A stretch of 64,000 bases of DNA from Blepharisma japonicum (lineage: Eukaryota > Ciliophora > Heterotrichea > Heterotrichida > Blepharismidae). A model generated the notes under the pieces. The model had not been told where the DNA came from. It made no database searches and was given only the letters and a program-made list of their open reading frames with translations. The stretch lies in the NCBI GenBank assembly GCA_949751835.1, contig CATKHK010000024.1, positions 248,001-312,000 of the forward strand, written 5' to 3'. Shown here one piece after another: positions 10,554 through 22,400 of this stretch; position 1 is the stretch's first letter, and every line of letters starts with the position of its first letter. The position numbers and the translations under genes were made by a program.

Positions 10554-12068
10554 TTACATAAGCTCAGCCCAATAATCGCGATTCTTTTCTATAGACTTAA
10601 TATAAGATTCTATTTCTGGCGTCAATTTCAGCAATGGGGAAAAATATGGTAAAATAACACCATTAATGAAACCAAGCTGAAGAGATGGGGTTGATGCCTT
10701 TTCTCTATCAAATAATGAAATCACAGTCCGACCCATCTGCTTTTCAATGTCCCCTTGAGCAAAAAACTCCTCCTGTAAAAGAGATGACCAGCGATGATGG
10801 ACTTCTCACTGCCTTGCGCTATGAGAAATATCAGCAGCATGCAAAAATACCTCCAGCAGTATCTCTTTTTCGTTACATAAAGGTTGATTTTGCAATTTAT
10901 TTTGCACCCATCCTAACTGTATCCCATGATTCTGAACATCTGTTCCTAGGACGCTTCTAATTATCAGGTGCCTTATCATTCTAAATTCTTCCTTTTCTAG
11001 TCCTTCAAAAATGTTGCACTTAGCATTTTGAGATATTCTAAAAGCTTCAGAAGCATGAAAGTTTTCAAGCACAGATCTATCGTTATATACTAAGGCTAAT
11101 TCATCTAGGTTAGCTTCTATAAAAGAATTTGTGACTCCTGGGTGCTTTAAATCATGAATCATTCCAGCCAATATAAATGACAATATATGTATGGTATCCA
11201 GTTTGGCAATCTCTACTAAATTTCCTTTATATAAAACTAAGTGGCAAAATTGCATGACATCAGCAGCATGGATATTGTTGTGGTATGGGTTATCTCGATA
11301 TCCTTCTGCTACACACTCAGTATATTTATTAAAAATTTTAGGATCAATTGACATTTTGTTGTAAAGATCTCAGTGGTTAAATACTTTGTCTGAGATAAAA
11401 TGCAAAATGTGGTTTGGGTTGCTTACCTGGCTTCTTAAATTGAAAATATTCAAATCTATATCGTTGATGTCGGCATCAAGAGTAGGCATGGAGGGTCTTC
11501 GAAAAATAGACAAGTTTAAGCTTTTTCTTTTTCTTTGAATTTCTGCAGAGCTATTAACATCATTTTCAATTTGTTTTACTTTACTCATATTTGAAAAAAA
11601 TCCAATAATTAATAAAGTATCAGTTGCCAAGCTAGTTGTATCCAATGATTGCTTACTTATTTTTCCTGCAGAATAAATTTCTCCTCCTGAAATCTGGTCA
11701 ATGCACCACTGAACCTCTAAACTTTTCTCATGTGGGACCATTGGCAAGACAGTTTTTAAAATATTGACAACTTTGAAAGCTGGGCTGATAAACATTTCAG
11801 CCAACGCTGAAGCTTGGCCTCTTGCAATTTTGGATGTTATTTTTCGAAGGTTTCAAGCAAGAAAAGATTCATAACTAACAGTATCAAGGCCATCTGTTTT
11901 AGTTTCATTGAAAATTTCTTGTGCAATTTCTTTAATATTAACTTCGCCACCGAGATTTACCATTTTGAGTCCTTCTTCGATCTCATCCAAGGATAATGTT
12001 CCAGACTTATCTTTATCAATTTGCTCAAAAACTATTCGTAGTTGGTTTCTCAATGAGTTGTCGTCCAT
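10554..12068 (-). CDS. EF-hand-linked cyclic-nucleotide phosphodiesterase
   Basis: 504 aa in one frame (Trp as TGA near 11853, 11370 and 10806). Residues 1-70 hold an EF-hand pair: loop 1, DKDKSGTLSLDE (18-29), is canonical; loop 2 (KTDGLDTVSYES) is weak. Residues ~240-500 are a class I PDE catalytic domain: NPYHNNIHAADV, the metal-binding HDLKHPGVTN, and HAADISHSARQW. It hydrolyses cAMP and/or cGMP. The middle holds a Ser/Arg-rich linker with RRPSM, a possible PKA site. I chose the ATG at 12068 because the frame upstream offers only a GTG. An EF-hand on a PDE implies direct calcium control. Confidence 0.9.
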
Positions 12069-12396
12069 ATATTTTGTATTAAATAATGAAATAAATTCAT
12101 AAATGAAACGCACTTAATTGTTGATTAGAGCAATTTCGAGCAATTACTTAACTTGAGTTCAAATTATGCTGTGGGTAGTGATTAGGAAACAATTAAATAT
12201 GGAAAATTTATTTTCAGGGTTTTGAAATATTGAGAAGTGATAAAATGATAATTGCAATATATATTTATTTAACTGCTTTAAGTCTACGTCTATATATATT
12301 ATACCAAAATTAATAATTATACTAATTTCAATTGATCAAAGTGAGTCTTATTTCATCACTGCTGATCCAGCTTATGAGCTTTATTCAAAACTAAAA
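12069..12396. other. Divergent promoter region
   Basis: 328 nt between the start codons of the divergent EF-hand phosphodiesterase and pseudo-CDPK genes. It is AT-rich with no ORF or repeat that I can support. Both neighbours carry EF-hands, so shared regulation is possible but not shown. Confidence 0.5.
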
Positions 12397-14010
12397 ATGG
12401 GAAATTTGGGATGCTGTAATCAATCAAGTGTCATAAAAGACGAAGTAAAAATTGAAACCCTACCTGTTCCTGATCCTAGGCACAAGCAAAGCTACTCATT
12501 TGAAGAATCCTCTGCAAACAAATTACCTCAAGAAGAAAGTTATGCTCCATCATCCAATGGATGAGGAAAAGAATTCGACACGAACACTTTTGAGTTTTCA
12601 AATACACATTTAAATGCAGAACCAAAAAAGCACAACACAACCAATTCAGGCCTATGACTCACAGGCGAAATCTCAGAGTTTTATACAATTATAAGCCAAT
12701 TTGGTTCAAGCTGTTATGGGAACATGTATAAAGCAATACATAAGTCCAGCAACACTTTCAGAGCTATAAGAATTATTGGCAAAGACAGGGTTAAGCAGGA
12801 TAAATTAGCTGACATTGTGAACGAAATTCAGATTCTCAAATCAATAGACTCACCTTATCTGCCGAAAATTTATGAGATTATTGAAGATGATTCACAAATA
12901 AACATATGCACGAATTTGTGCACTGGGGTTTCTCTGTTTGAAAAATGTGGAAAAGAGAGGGAACTGAGGGAAAATGAAATTGCTGAATGGATGTATGAAA
13001 TTATGTCAGCGATTTCAGTTTGCCATGAGCAAAACATCATCAATGGGAAAATTGACCCAGAACATATAATTTTTACTGATGAGAAGCCTGGATGCAGGAT
13101 AAATATTGTTAACTTTGGGATTTCTAAGCCTTTGGACTTATCTTTTCCACTGATGATGACAACTGGATCTCTATATTATGCTGCCCCAGAAGTATTTCAA
13201 GACAATGTGAGTACAAAAAGTGATATCTGAAGCTGCGGAGTTATTCTATATATTTTATTATGTGGATATGCACCATTTGTAGGCTATGATGATACTCAAA
13301 CTTTAGAGCTCATTTCAAAATGCAGCTTTAATTTTACTGGTAAAGAATGGTCTCACATTTCTTCGCAGGCAAAGTCTCTTGTTATGCGTATGCTTACAAA
13401 GAATCCTCAGCGTCGGCTTAGTGCCCAAGAAGTAATTTTGGATCCATGAATTCAAAATCGAGGAAAGTCTTCTTCGGCAATAATAAGCCAGAAAGTTCAA
13501 AAAAATCTTCTGGCTTTTGGCACTTGCTATAAGCTCCCATTAGTAATTTTGCAGTTTATTTATTGTCAACTATTATTGTTCAGAGAATCTTTTGCACTTC
13601 GGCAAGCTTTTCTCAATTTAGATCCAAACTCATCTGGGAAGTTATCAAGAGCTGCATTATTGAACGGTTATAATTTGTCAGGAATTGAAAAATTAGATTT
13701 TGAGGCAGCTTTAATAAGGTGTGACAACGACTTGCAAGGACTGTTTAATTACACCCAAGTCATCAACGCCATCATGTCTATTAAAAAAGCTTTTTGCAGG
13801 CAGTGGCTTGAATATACCTTTGAAGTCTACGACAAAACAGGTAGCGGGAAAATTTCAATCAGCGAAATCAAGACTTACTTTAAATACTCAGTAGAATACG
13901 CAGAAGACAAGATTTTTGAAGGAATTTTAAAAGAAGCTGACAAAAACGAAGATGGAGAGCTAGACATTGAAGAACTCAAGCATATTATGATTCAAAATTT
14001 ATATGCATAG
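12397..14010 (+). CDS. CDPK-type pseudokinase with EF-hands
   Basis: 537 aa laid out as a calcium-dependent protein kinase: N-terminus MGNLGCC (G2 myristoylation, C6/C7 palmitoylation), kinase fold ~90-370, junction helix, four EF-hands ~390-530. The fold is clear (SDIWSCGVILY, LTKNPQRRLSAQE, AAPEVF), but key residues are gone. The VAIK lysine is Arg (RAIR, R125), HRD is NGK (216-218) followed by DPEH instead of KPEN, and DFG is NFG (N239). EF-hands 1 and 2 are degenerate (DPNSSGKLSRAA, DNDLQGLFNYTQ); EF 3 and 4 look functional (DKTGSGKISISE, DKNEDGELDIEE). It is probably a calcium-responsive scaffold rather than an enzyme. Trp as TGA at 13228. Confidence 0.92.
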
Positions 14011-14039
14011 TAAATATATTTTTATAATAAGCTCAAAAA

Positions 14040-15551
14040 ATGAATGCATCTTCAAAACCTAGGAGTCGGTTTTATATTGAGCTCCCTTCTCTTCTTAAGT
14101 CAAATGTTACAAGACAAGTGTCAACGACTTCTTTATTTTCTTTAACTGCTGCACCTCAAAAATCATTGTCAGCAACTTGCAGTCCAAGTAATGCCTTGGC
14201 ATATGAATCTGAAGATGAAGATCGTAATGCGGTTGAAAAGCTGGATTTTAGAGAAAAAGAAGGACAAATTGATTTTATTCAGTCTATACAAGAAGCCAAA
14301 GCAACTCTTCAAAAACGCGTATCAGGAGAAGATCTCGTCGAAGGGCACATTTTAGAGAGAAAATATCGAAACCGGCTTCCAACCCTTGCCAAAAAGAAGA
14401 AAAGCATGGATTCACCAAGGTTTACAGCAAAGCAGAGGTTGACCAAAAAACATGAAGACGATGGATTTAAAGATAAATGCAGATATTTCAAATTATATGA
14501 AGAGGAGCTTGAAAAAACCTATGAAAAGCTACTCAGAGATCTAAACCAAATACATAGAAAAAGAGAAGACTTGAGAAGGGAGTGCTTAGATATAAAAAAG
14601 CGGTCGGTCATTTTAGCAGATGAAATAGAAAAAATTAAATCACAAATTGCAGCTCAAGAAACCAAAGAAATGAGAAGGAAAAAGCGGACACAAGAAGAGT
14701 TCGCTGAGTGGAATTCTCGCAAAGGAACCTTAAAAGACCAACTTGCGAAAAAGCATGAAGAAGCAGCAGAGCTGGCAAATTCTATAGAAGAAGAAATTTC
14801 TAAAAGAGCTGAGCCTCTTGCATATCTCGATTCACAAAGCACTTTAATAAGGAAGCAGCTTGGAGCTGTAAAAGATGCTCAAATATCTCACTATTTAAGC
14901 TTATTAAAAGAAGGCAAAGATACAAGAAGTGAAGGACTCTCATGAATAATAAAGCAGCTATGAAAATTAAATTTTGCTGTTAGTCCTGATATGTTCCCAA
15001 TTTTTTTAGATAATGATGCAATCCACTGCATAATATTTATAGCACAGAAAAGCCTAGAAGCTGATCAATTATCAGAAGAAATTGGCAAAAGTGAGAGAAA
15101 AGGATCATGCAGCTTGGTTAGTAACGATAAGTGAAATAATATTCATGCTCGACTTTTCCAATTGACGAAAAATATACAGACACAAAGACCTAAGATGGTA
15201 TGGGATAAAGTTAGCAAACAAATGGTGGTCATTTACGAAGATGATAATAAGCCAAATGAAGATGAAACAAGCAAGCTAAAAAGCGCAACTGAAAGCAAAA
15301 TAAATGATCAGCAATTACAATCAATTAAAGAAATTCTTAAAAAGACAAAAGAACTAGAGCTGCAAAGATTGGCACAGGAATGCATGCTGAGTAATTATGA
15401 AGGCAAGTTTAATATCACTCTTAAAGAGTTGCTATCAGCAATTGTTGGAGTAGAATCGCTTGACCGTTATATGGCTGTTATTACAAAAGAACAAAAACAG
15501 TTAAAAGACAGGTTGGAATCAACTAAAACTTTTTCGTTTGCTCGAAGTTAG
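14040..15551 (+). CDS. Coiled-coil protein, unknown function
   Basis: 503 aa, starting 29 nt after the pseudo-CDPK stop. The frame stays open through four TGA Trp codons between 14942 and 15135. Residues ~1-70 are Ser-rich and probably disordered. About 140-290 is a long charged coiled coil (EELEKTYEKLLRDLNQIHRK), and a second helical region runs through the last 100 residues. No signal peptide, membrane segment or catalytic motif is seen. It could be a basal-body or cortical structural protein, but nothing identifies it. Confidence 0.82.
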
Positions 15552-15596
15552 AGTGTATAAATTTAAATTAATTCAAAATGTCTATAATAATTATGC

Positions 15597-15755
15597 TTAA
15601 TCAATTTTCAATCTTTCGTGGGTTAACCATTCTTCAAATTCTTCTTTGTATTGATAATTTCTAAATATATATTACTTTATTTCATGACTTCATGTTTTTC
15701 CTTCTATGTCTCTTCACACATCTTTAAGAATAATCAAAACAAATAATGAAAACTT
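15597..15755 (-). pseudogene. Short gene remnant with an intact-looking 15-nt intron
   Basis: Two open pieces joined by a typical intron (15661-15675, gtaatatatatttag, with A at position 10) give a tail reading KDVWRDIEGKTWSHEIKNYQ, then KEEFEEWLTHERLKID and TAA. Two Trp are TGA. Upstream the frame ends at a TAG (15756-15758) with no ATG. It looks like the 3' end of a lost or truncated gene. A missed upstream exon is the alternative. Confidence 0.4.
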
Positions 15756-15902
15756 CTATATACTAGCATTGTAAATGATATATTATGAATACAATATATT
15801 AAGCAGAATTAGAGACGTAAAATTAATATATGAAGCTTCCTTTATAGGAAGATTAAAGAAAATCTTAGTCTTTTCATATGCTTTAATTAACGCTAAAAAT
15901 TG

Positions 15903-16229
15903 TTAATTATGTTTATTTTCATGTTCTTGAGCAAGTCCAACAGGTGGAAGTTCTCCATTCATCTTGGCGTAGAGCATGTCTAATTCATGTAATCCATTCT
16001 GATATTGATCATCATTTATGCTCCCAAGTGTTTTTCTCATTAACAAATAATTGTTGGCTAAATTAAAAGTTATTTTTCCATGATAATAATCTGAAATATC
16101 CTCTTTCACCATTTCGTCTCCAGGTCTATGCAATAGTGCAGCACCTCTCAGCATCACTGGAGGAGGAGGGGCTTCGTTTGCAAAGCATAAGGCTATAATC
16201 GTTAATACAATTATCCATTTTAGGGCCAT
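15903..16229 (-). CDS. Small secreted protein
   Basis: 108 aa with a clear signal peptide: MALKWIIVLTIIALCFANEA, cleavage likely after the Ala-Asn region. The mature part is ~90 residues, has a proline run (APPPPVML), no cysteines, and ends EHENKHN. No family is recognised. It may enter the secretory pathway, cortical granules or vacuole. Confidence 0.75.
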   Translation of the reverse strand: MALKWIIVLTIIALCFANEAPPPPVMLRGAALLHRPGDEMVKEDISDYYHGKITFNLANNYLLMRKTLGSINDDQYQNGLHELDMLYAKMNGELPPVGLAQEHENKHN

Positions 16230-16422
16230 TTCCGTTAAAATTATAAGCCATTTATTTTACTCAAAAAATGCATTTTTCATAGGCATTCATCTAGTAAATG
16301 CTCATTCTTTTTAAATAATAATGAATTGTAAAAATTGAGCTTATGAGCATCTATATGAAATGAGAAAATAATTAATTTCTAACATTTTTGTAATTAATTT
16401 AATTAAATGAGTAAAAATAAGA

Positions 16423-16522
16423 CTCATAGAATTTGATTTTATATATCTTCTTATTATCAGGAAATCATGCCATCATGACAAAGGCTCATAGAATTTGATT
16501 TTATATATCTTCTTATTATCAG
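16423..16522. repeat. Two exact 38-nt direct repeats
   Basis: The 38 nt at 16423-16460 (begins ctcatagaatttgatttt, ends cttattatcag) recur identically at 16485-16522, separated by 24 nt, a period of 62. The gap holding them (16230-16682) shows no gene. It is a recent tandem duplication or a repeated regulatory element upstream of the small secreted protein gene. Confidence 0.95.
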
Positions 16523-16682
16523 AATGTAGGCAAACAAATTGAATTCAGAAATATTTAAAAGCCTTTAAAATGAAAAATGATTCAATTTGCAAATTACCTA
16601 CAATATAAATATAATATTTTATAATCTAAGAATATCCTTGTAAGATGTGTATGTTATTAATTTAAAACCCAGTATTAAGGTT

Positions 16683-17330
16683 TTACAACTCTTTATTTGT
16701 AATAAACCGATTTCCTTCACTTAAAGTGGCTTTCTTTTTCTTATCCGGAGCTTTCATAGAAACTTTTATAGGAGAATCTCTCGTTGCTTCAGGTACTGGC
16801 TCATACCTAAAAGGTGTAACAACTGGCCTTGGTGCCACCTGATGGTCTCTTCTTCATTTATTCGCCATCTCTTTCTCATTATTGCTTACAACTGAGCCAT
16901 CTAATGACACAAGACTCGGCAATTGAGCAATAACGGTCATCCTATAATTAATTCTTTCTTGATCTGTTACTCTTTCGTCCAAGAAAGGACAACATGGATT
17001 TCTTATCAAGCTTAAATGCTGAATATTAGGAAATTTCGAAGAAATATTATCTAGAGCTGCTTGCAAATCAGAAATTTGATTTGAGTTCAGGCAGAGGGTG
17101 TCTAATGTTGGCAAGCTTGGAAAAGATCCTAAAGAATTGAAAAAGTTATAATCAGCATTGATGAGAATTAATTTGGAAAATCCTGATAAAAAGCTAGCAT
17201 TTTGAAGTTTGTTGCGAGAAATATCGATAAATTGAGTTACTGATTTGGTATATTGAAAGGATTGGGACTCCAGAGATGACAGCGATTGGTTTGAAAGATT
17301 GAGAAAGCCACTTGGTGCTGAATTTTCCAT
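16683..17330 (-). CDS. Leucine-rich-repeat protein, LRMDA/LRRC-like
   Basis: 215 aa. Residues ~1-130 form about five LRRs (LNLSNQSLSSL, FIDISRNKLQN, LDTLCLNSNQISDL, IQHLSLIRNP). They end in an LRR cap reading RNPCCPFLDE followed by YRMTVIAQLPSLVSLDG, the arrangement of LRMDA, U2A' and several axonemal LRR proteins. The C-terminal 55 residues are basic and proline-rich (APRPVVTPFRYEP, APDKKKKATL). The Trp at 16855 is TGA; stopping there would lose that tail. It is probably an adaptor protein. Confidence 0.82.
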
Positions 17331-17492
17331 TTAAATTTAATTAAGCTTTATAAGGATTCTATTATTCTAAATATTCTATAGATGCGTCTTATTCTATTGC
17401 CCTGATTGATAAATTAAGCATCTAAATATAAATCGGTTCTAATAAAACAGCTAGTTTCCATATTAGCTTTTTATTAAAACCCATCTTATATA

Positions 17493-19034
17493 ATGAAAAT
17501 TATAAAGCTCGGCATAGCTCTCCTTCTTATTATAAACTGTATAGTCTGTCTATTTTTATTTTCAGAAATTGAACCTTCTCGAACTATGTTCCGAGGATAC
17601 TCAAGGAAATCTCTTCGCTATGAAAATGCCCCTAAACTTCCATTATACTCCTCCCCAGCATGACAAGATTATATGTCACGAACTTCGTTTTACGAAGAAT
17701 ATCAAGGAATCCTCGATGATGATGAATATTGTAACAAAGTTTCTAAGTATCAAAATGAGAATCCTGTTACTTTTGATGAAAGAGGGCTTCCTACTAAAAA
17801 GTATCGTGTCGCATTTTCTGATTATCGAAATGGGAACTTGGTTAAAGACGTTTTAAAAAGATATGGAAACTTAGTATTACAGAGACATACAATAGAAAAA
17901 TATTCTGAAGGGCCTAATGAGTATTTGACTCCTAATATTAATTTGTTTTTTGAGAAAACCCCGGGTTGGCATCTAAGACATAAGATTGGGACTCATTTTC
18001 TATGTGAAGGACAAATATATAACCATATTCCTGGGCATGAACACATGATAAATAAAGATGAAGCAGCAAGAAATGCCAAAGAATACGGGGAATATTATGC
18101 TGATAGGAAACAATGTTTTGATCCATGGACGTTTATGCCATACACCCTTGATTTGAGCGACGAAATGGAATGCAAAGAATTCATTGATGGTTTAATATCT
18201 GAAACTGACAAGAGTGCAGTAAAATGAATAAAAAAGAAAAGCAGAAACAGCCACAATGCAGAAGGAGTAAGAGTTGTAAACGAAAAAGTTGCAGAGGAAA
18301 TCCTGAAAGAATATGGGTATGGCGACAAATGTGGGCTTATTGAAGACCAATTTATTGTCCAGAGATATGTACCTGATCCATTATTAATTAAAGGAAGAAA
18401 ATTCGATTTTAGAATTTACATGCTTATTGCAAGTGTTGATCCCTTAGTCATCTTATATCATGATGGATTTTTAAGAGTATCAGTTGCACAGTACGATCAG
18501 TCTTCAAAAGAATCTGGCGCTCATATCACTAATACAGCTCTTGTTAAAGAAATGCTTGAAGAGCGTAATGCAACACAAGCTGAGTACGAAGAAGTAATGA
18601 AAGACCAAATGTGGACTTTTCCTCAGTTCCTCAGCTATATGCAAAGCCAAGGGCTTGTTGAAGGAGACTGGATAAACGATTATGTTCGCCCCACAATGAG
18701 ACTAAAAATGCTTCATTTAGTCAGAATGAATATTGAAAGATTTTTATGGCATCCAAGAGTATTTGAATTATATGGAGTTGATTTTATGTTTGATTCAAAG
18801 CTTCATCTATGATTTCTAGAAGTAAATAGAAGCCCGGCTATGCAGGCAACTACAGAAGAAAAAGGAAGGATTCAAGAAAGGCTGATTAAAGAGACAATTG
18901 ACTTGGAATATGCACTGCTATATAAAGCTGATTTTGATATGATTTTGAAAGATACAGGATTTATAAAAGTTTTTGATGGGAGACTAAATGGAATGGAACG
19001 ATATCAAGGGCTACTAAGTGAAGAATGCACATAA
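17493..19034 (+). CDS. Tubulin-tyrosine-ligase-like (TTLL) protein with N-terminal membrane anchor
   Basis: 513 aa. The TTL fold is shown by EDQFIVQRYVPDPLLIKGRK, KFDFRIYMLIAS, GFLRVS and FLEVNRSPAMQA. TTLLs ligate Tyr, Glu or Gly to tubulin or other proteins using ATP. The N-terminus MKIIKLGIALLLIINCIVCL is a signal peptide or anchor, which is odd for a cytosolic tubulin enzyme. The usual KPA...GRGI loop is replaced by WIKKKSRNSHNAEGVRVV. Trp codons near 17661, 18225 and 18811 are TGA. Substrate may be a secretory-pathway protein; this is inference. Confidence 0.83.
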
Positions 19035-19185
19035 ATTGGAGAGAAATAAAATAATTAATAGCATATTAGATGGGTTTTGATGTCTAAGTTTATATCTTAT
19101 AAAATAAATAAAAATAATCTAATTCATCATTACCATCTTCTTCTATAATTTCATACACCAATGTTCACTAAAGCAAGCCCTGTGT

Positions 19186-19494
19186 CTAACTTTCATAATC
19201 TTCATCTTCTACCTCATAGCCTTCATCTTCCCTTGCTATCTCACTAATTCTCTCCAAAGCACCTCCACAGTTCAACAGCAGACAGAAAGCCGTTTCCACA
19301 TCTCCATAAGCATTTTCAATGCAGCCTTTGCCTCCTCCTTTCCAGGTTAGCTAAGGCCTGAATTTTCAACTTTTCTATAAATGGAAAACAACTCGAAGTC
19401 GTGTTGTGCTTTTTGGTATTTATTTAATAAATTGGTTCAATAGATATCTATTATCACTCTTATATCAAGATTAAGTAATGGATAATAATTCTTA
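19186..19494 (-). pseudogene. Gene remnant lacking a start codon
   Basis: A coding-like frame reads IYWTNLLNKYQKAQHDFEL then FSIYRK, and a second frame reads TWKGGGKGCIENAYGDVE through an acidic tail EDEGYEVEDEDYES to TAG at 19186-19188. A GT...AG stretch of 20 nt (19351-19370) would join them in frame, but it lacks the 15-nt length of every other intron here. No ATG exists before the frame runs into the divergent PFK gene. It is probably a 5'-truncated pseudogene. Confidence 0.4.
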
Positions 19495-22400
19495 ATGGCA
19501 AAGCCAACTTTTCAGCTCTCAGAATTTCAGAAAATTCGTCAAAAGTACATCCCAGTACTTCCTCACGGTCTCCAACAAGCAAATTCAGCTTTTGTTTTCC
19601 AAGACGTCCCAGTCCTTGACGAAATTCGCGAAAAATACCCTGCGATCAGTGCCATTAAATATGTGGAATTCCAGCCCACTAATGAAGAATCCTCAATCCC
19701 TCCATCTCCTCTACGCATTGGTGTAGTTCTATCAGGAGGCCAAGCCAGTGGTGGCCACAACGTCATCATGGGAGTTTTTGACTACGTCAAGCGTCATCAC
19801 AGCTCTTCCCAAGTTTTTGGCTTTTTAGGAGGTCCAAGGGGGATTTATACCAACCAATACATTGAAATTGATGAAGAACGAATGGCCTTTTATCGCAACC
19901 AAGGTGGCTTTGACATGATCTGCTCTGGTCGTGATAAAATTGAAACTGATGAGCAATACGCCAATTCCTTGAATTACTGCTCCGCATTGAATCTTGATGG
20001 TCTCATCGTGATTGGTGGTGACGACTCAAACACCAATGCAGCTCTTCTCGCAGAATATTTCATAAGCAAAGGTTCCCACATTAAAGTAATTGGATGCCCT
20101 AAAACAATTGACGGAGATCTTCGCAATCAATTCATTGAAGTCTCATTTGGCTTTGACACTGCCACCAAAACTTATAGTGAAGTCATTGGAAATGTCTTAA
20201 TAGACGCAGTTTCAAGCAAGAAATACTACCATTTCATAAGACTTATGGGAAGATCTGCAAGTCACATTGCATTGGAGTGCGAGCTGAAGACTAGAGCAAA
20301 TTTAGTCCTTATTGGCGAAGAAGTCCAAGAGAAAAATATGACTTTAAGCCAAATTGTTGACCAAATTGCTACAATGATTGTGAAAAGAGGTGAAGCAGGA
20401 AAGTCATATGGAGTCATCTTGGTGCCTGAAGGGCTTATTGAGTTTATTCCTGAAGTAAATGCGCTGATTAAAGAATTGAATGAAGGAATGGCTGGACATA
20501 CTGGGCTAACTGAAGAAATCGTAAGCCAAGTCGTAAGTGGGCTTAGTGAATCCTCAAGGCAACTGTATCATTTCTTGCCAGAAAGCATTAGAAACCAGTT
20601 GATGCTAGATCGTGACCCACATGGAAATGTTCAAGTCGCTAAAATAGAGACTGAAAGACTATTGATGATGCTTCTCGAAACTGAGCTGCCAAAGAGAGGG
20701 CACAGATACCCATTTTTACCACAAAGCTACTATTTCGGATACGAAGGAAGAAGCTCCTTGCCTTCGAACTTTGACGCAAACTACTGTTATGCTTTAGGTA
20801 ATTGTGCATCAGCTTTGATTAAATACAATTTCACTGGATGCATGGCTGTCTGCAGAGGCATAGATCAGCCTCCAGAGAATTGGAAAGCTGCTGGCTGCCC
20901 ATTGGCTGCAATGATGCATCTTGAAAGAAGAAAAGGAAAAAGCGTGGCAGTCATTAAGAAAGCTTTGGTAGAGATGGATTCTCCTTGTTTCAAGGCTTAT
21001 GAATCAATGAGAGAGCATTGGATGTATAACGACTGCTACAGAACTCCTGGCCCAATTCAATTTGATGGAGTCGCAAGCACTGATGTAAGCTTCTTATTAA
21101 AACCTCCAACTCCAGAAGACTTAGCTAGTAGCGATGATACTCCAGAAAGTTTCCCATATTACCCAAGGAAGAAAGTAGATATGAGTCCATTATCGATTGC
21201 TAGAATGCATGCTCAAGTCGATGTCCCAGAAGTATTTTTACATGGACTCGATTCATGCCAAGCTATTTTTGGAGACATTTTAGAGGCTGAGACTGAAGAA
21301 GTAAGAGCAGCTTTGCAAGAGCAGCTACCATTTTTATGTGACCCTAAGAGAAAGAGATTCGTAGAGATCACTAAAGGAAGCGGAGTTCAGCATGGACCAC
21401 TTAAAATTGGTGTCTTTTACCTCGGCCGTCAAACTCCAGGTGCCCACAACGTAATCGACGGTTTACTTCTTGCATTAGAATCTCGACCAGACTCTGAGTT
21501 ATATGGCTTTTTGGATGGAAACGTCGGTCTTTTCAATAAAAATTACTTCAAAATCACAGCCAAGAACTTTTTACCATACAGAAACCAAGGAGGCATGGAT
21601 TTCTTGGGCCGATCTGGCGATGCAATCAGAGGAGCTGATCAATTCAGGAAAGTGAAAGAGACATGCGAGCAGTTAGATCTAGACGGTTTAGTCGTTGTCG
21701 GAGCTACCCACTCTTTGACCGATGCTGCATACTTAGCTGACTACTTCATAACAGAAAACGTGAAAACCAAAATCATCGGAATTCCTGCCAGCATTGATGC
21801 CAACATCTCACACAGACTTTTTGAAACCACAATTGGGTTCGATACAGCTTCGAGATTAAATGCACAAATGGTTGGAAATATGATCACTGATGCTGCCAGC
21901 GCTATTAAATACTGGTACTTTGTGAGACTCATGGGAAGAGATCCAAGCCACTTGGTCCTTGAATGTGCCCTTCAAACTCATCCAAATGTTGCAATCATCA
22001 GTGAGTTCTTCAAGCAGGAAGGATACACTTTAATTGACATTGTGAAATACATTGCAGACATTGTATGCGAAAGAGCAAACATGAAAAAGCATTTTGGAAC
22101 TCTCCTAGTCCCAGAAGGTCTTACACTGCAAATTTCACACTATAGAGAGCTTATAAGTGACATTGGTGCATTGATGGGCCCAAGGACAAAACAAGATAGG
22201 CAGGATTTAGCCATTGCAATTGTCCAAGATGATAAGGAAATTGATAAATATTTCAACCATATTTCAGGACCAGTTCTTAAAGATCTTCCTAAATGGTTCC
22301 AATATCAGCTCCTTACTAGAATTGACTCAAATGGGCAGGTCCAATTATCTTTGATCGAAACTGAAAGACTATTAGCAGACCTTGTTGCAAAAGAATTGAG

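Noticed and set aside
12069-12113. Longer N-terminus for the EF-hand phosphodiesterase
   Set aside because: Only a GTG begins that extension; the ATG at 12068 is the first proper start.
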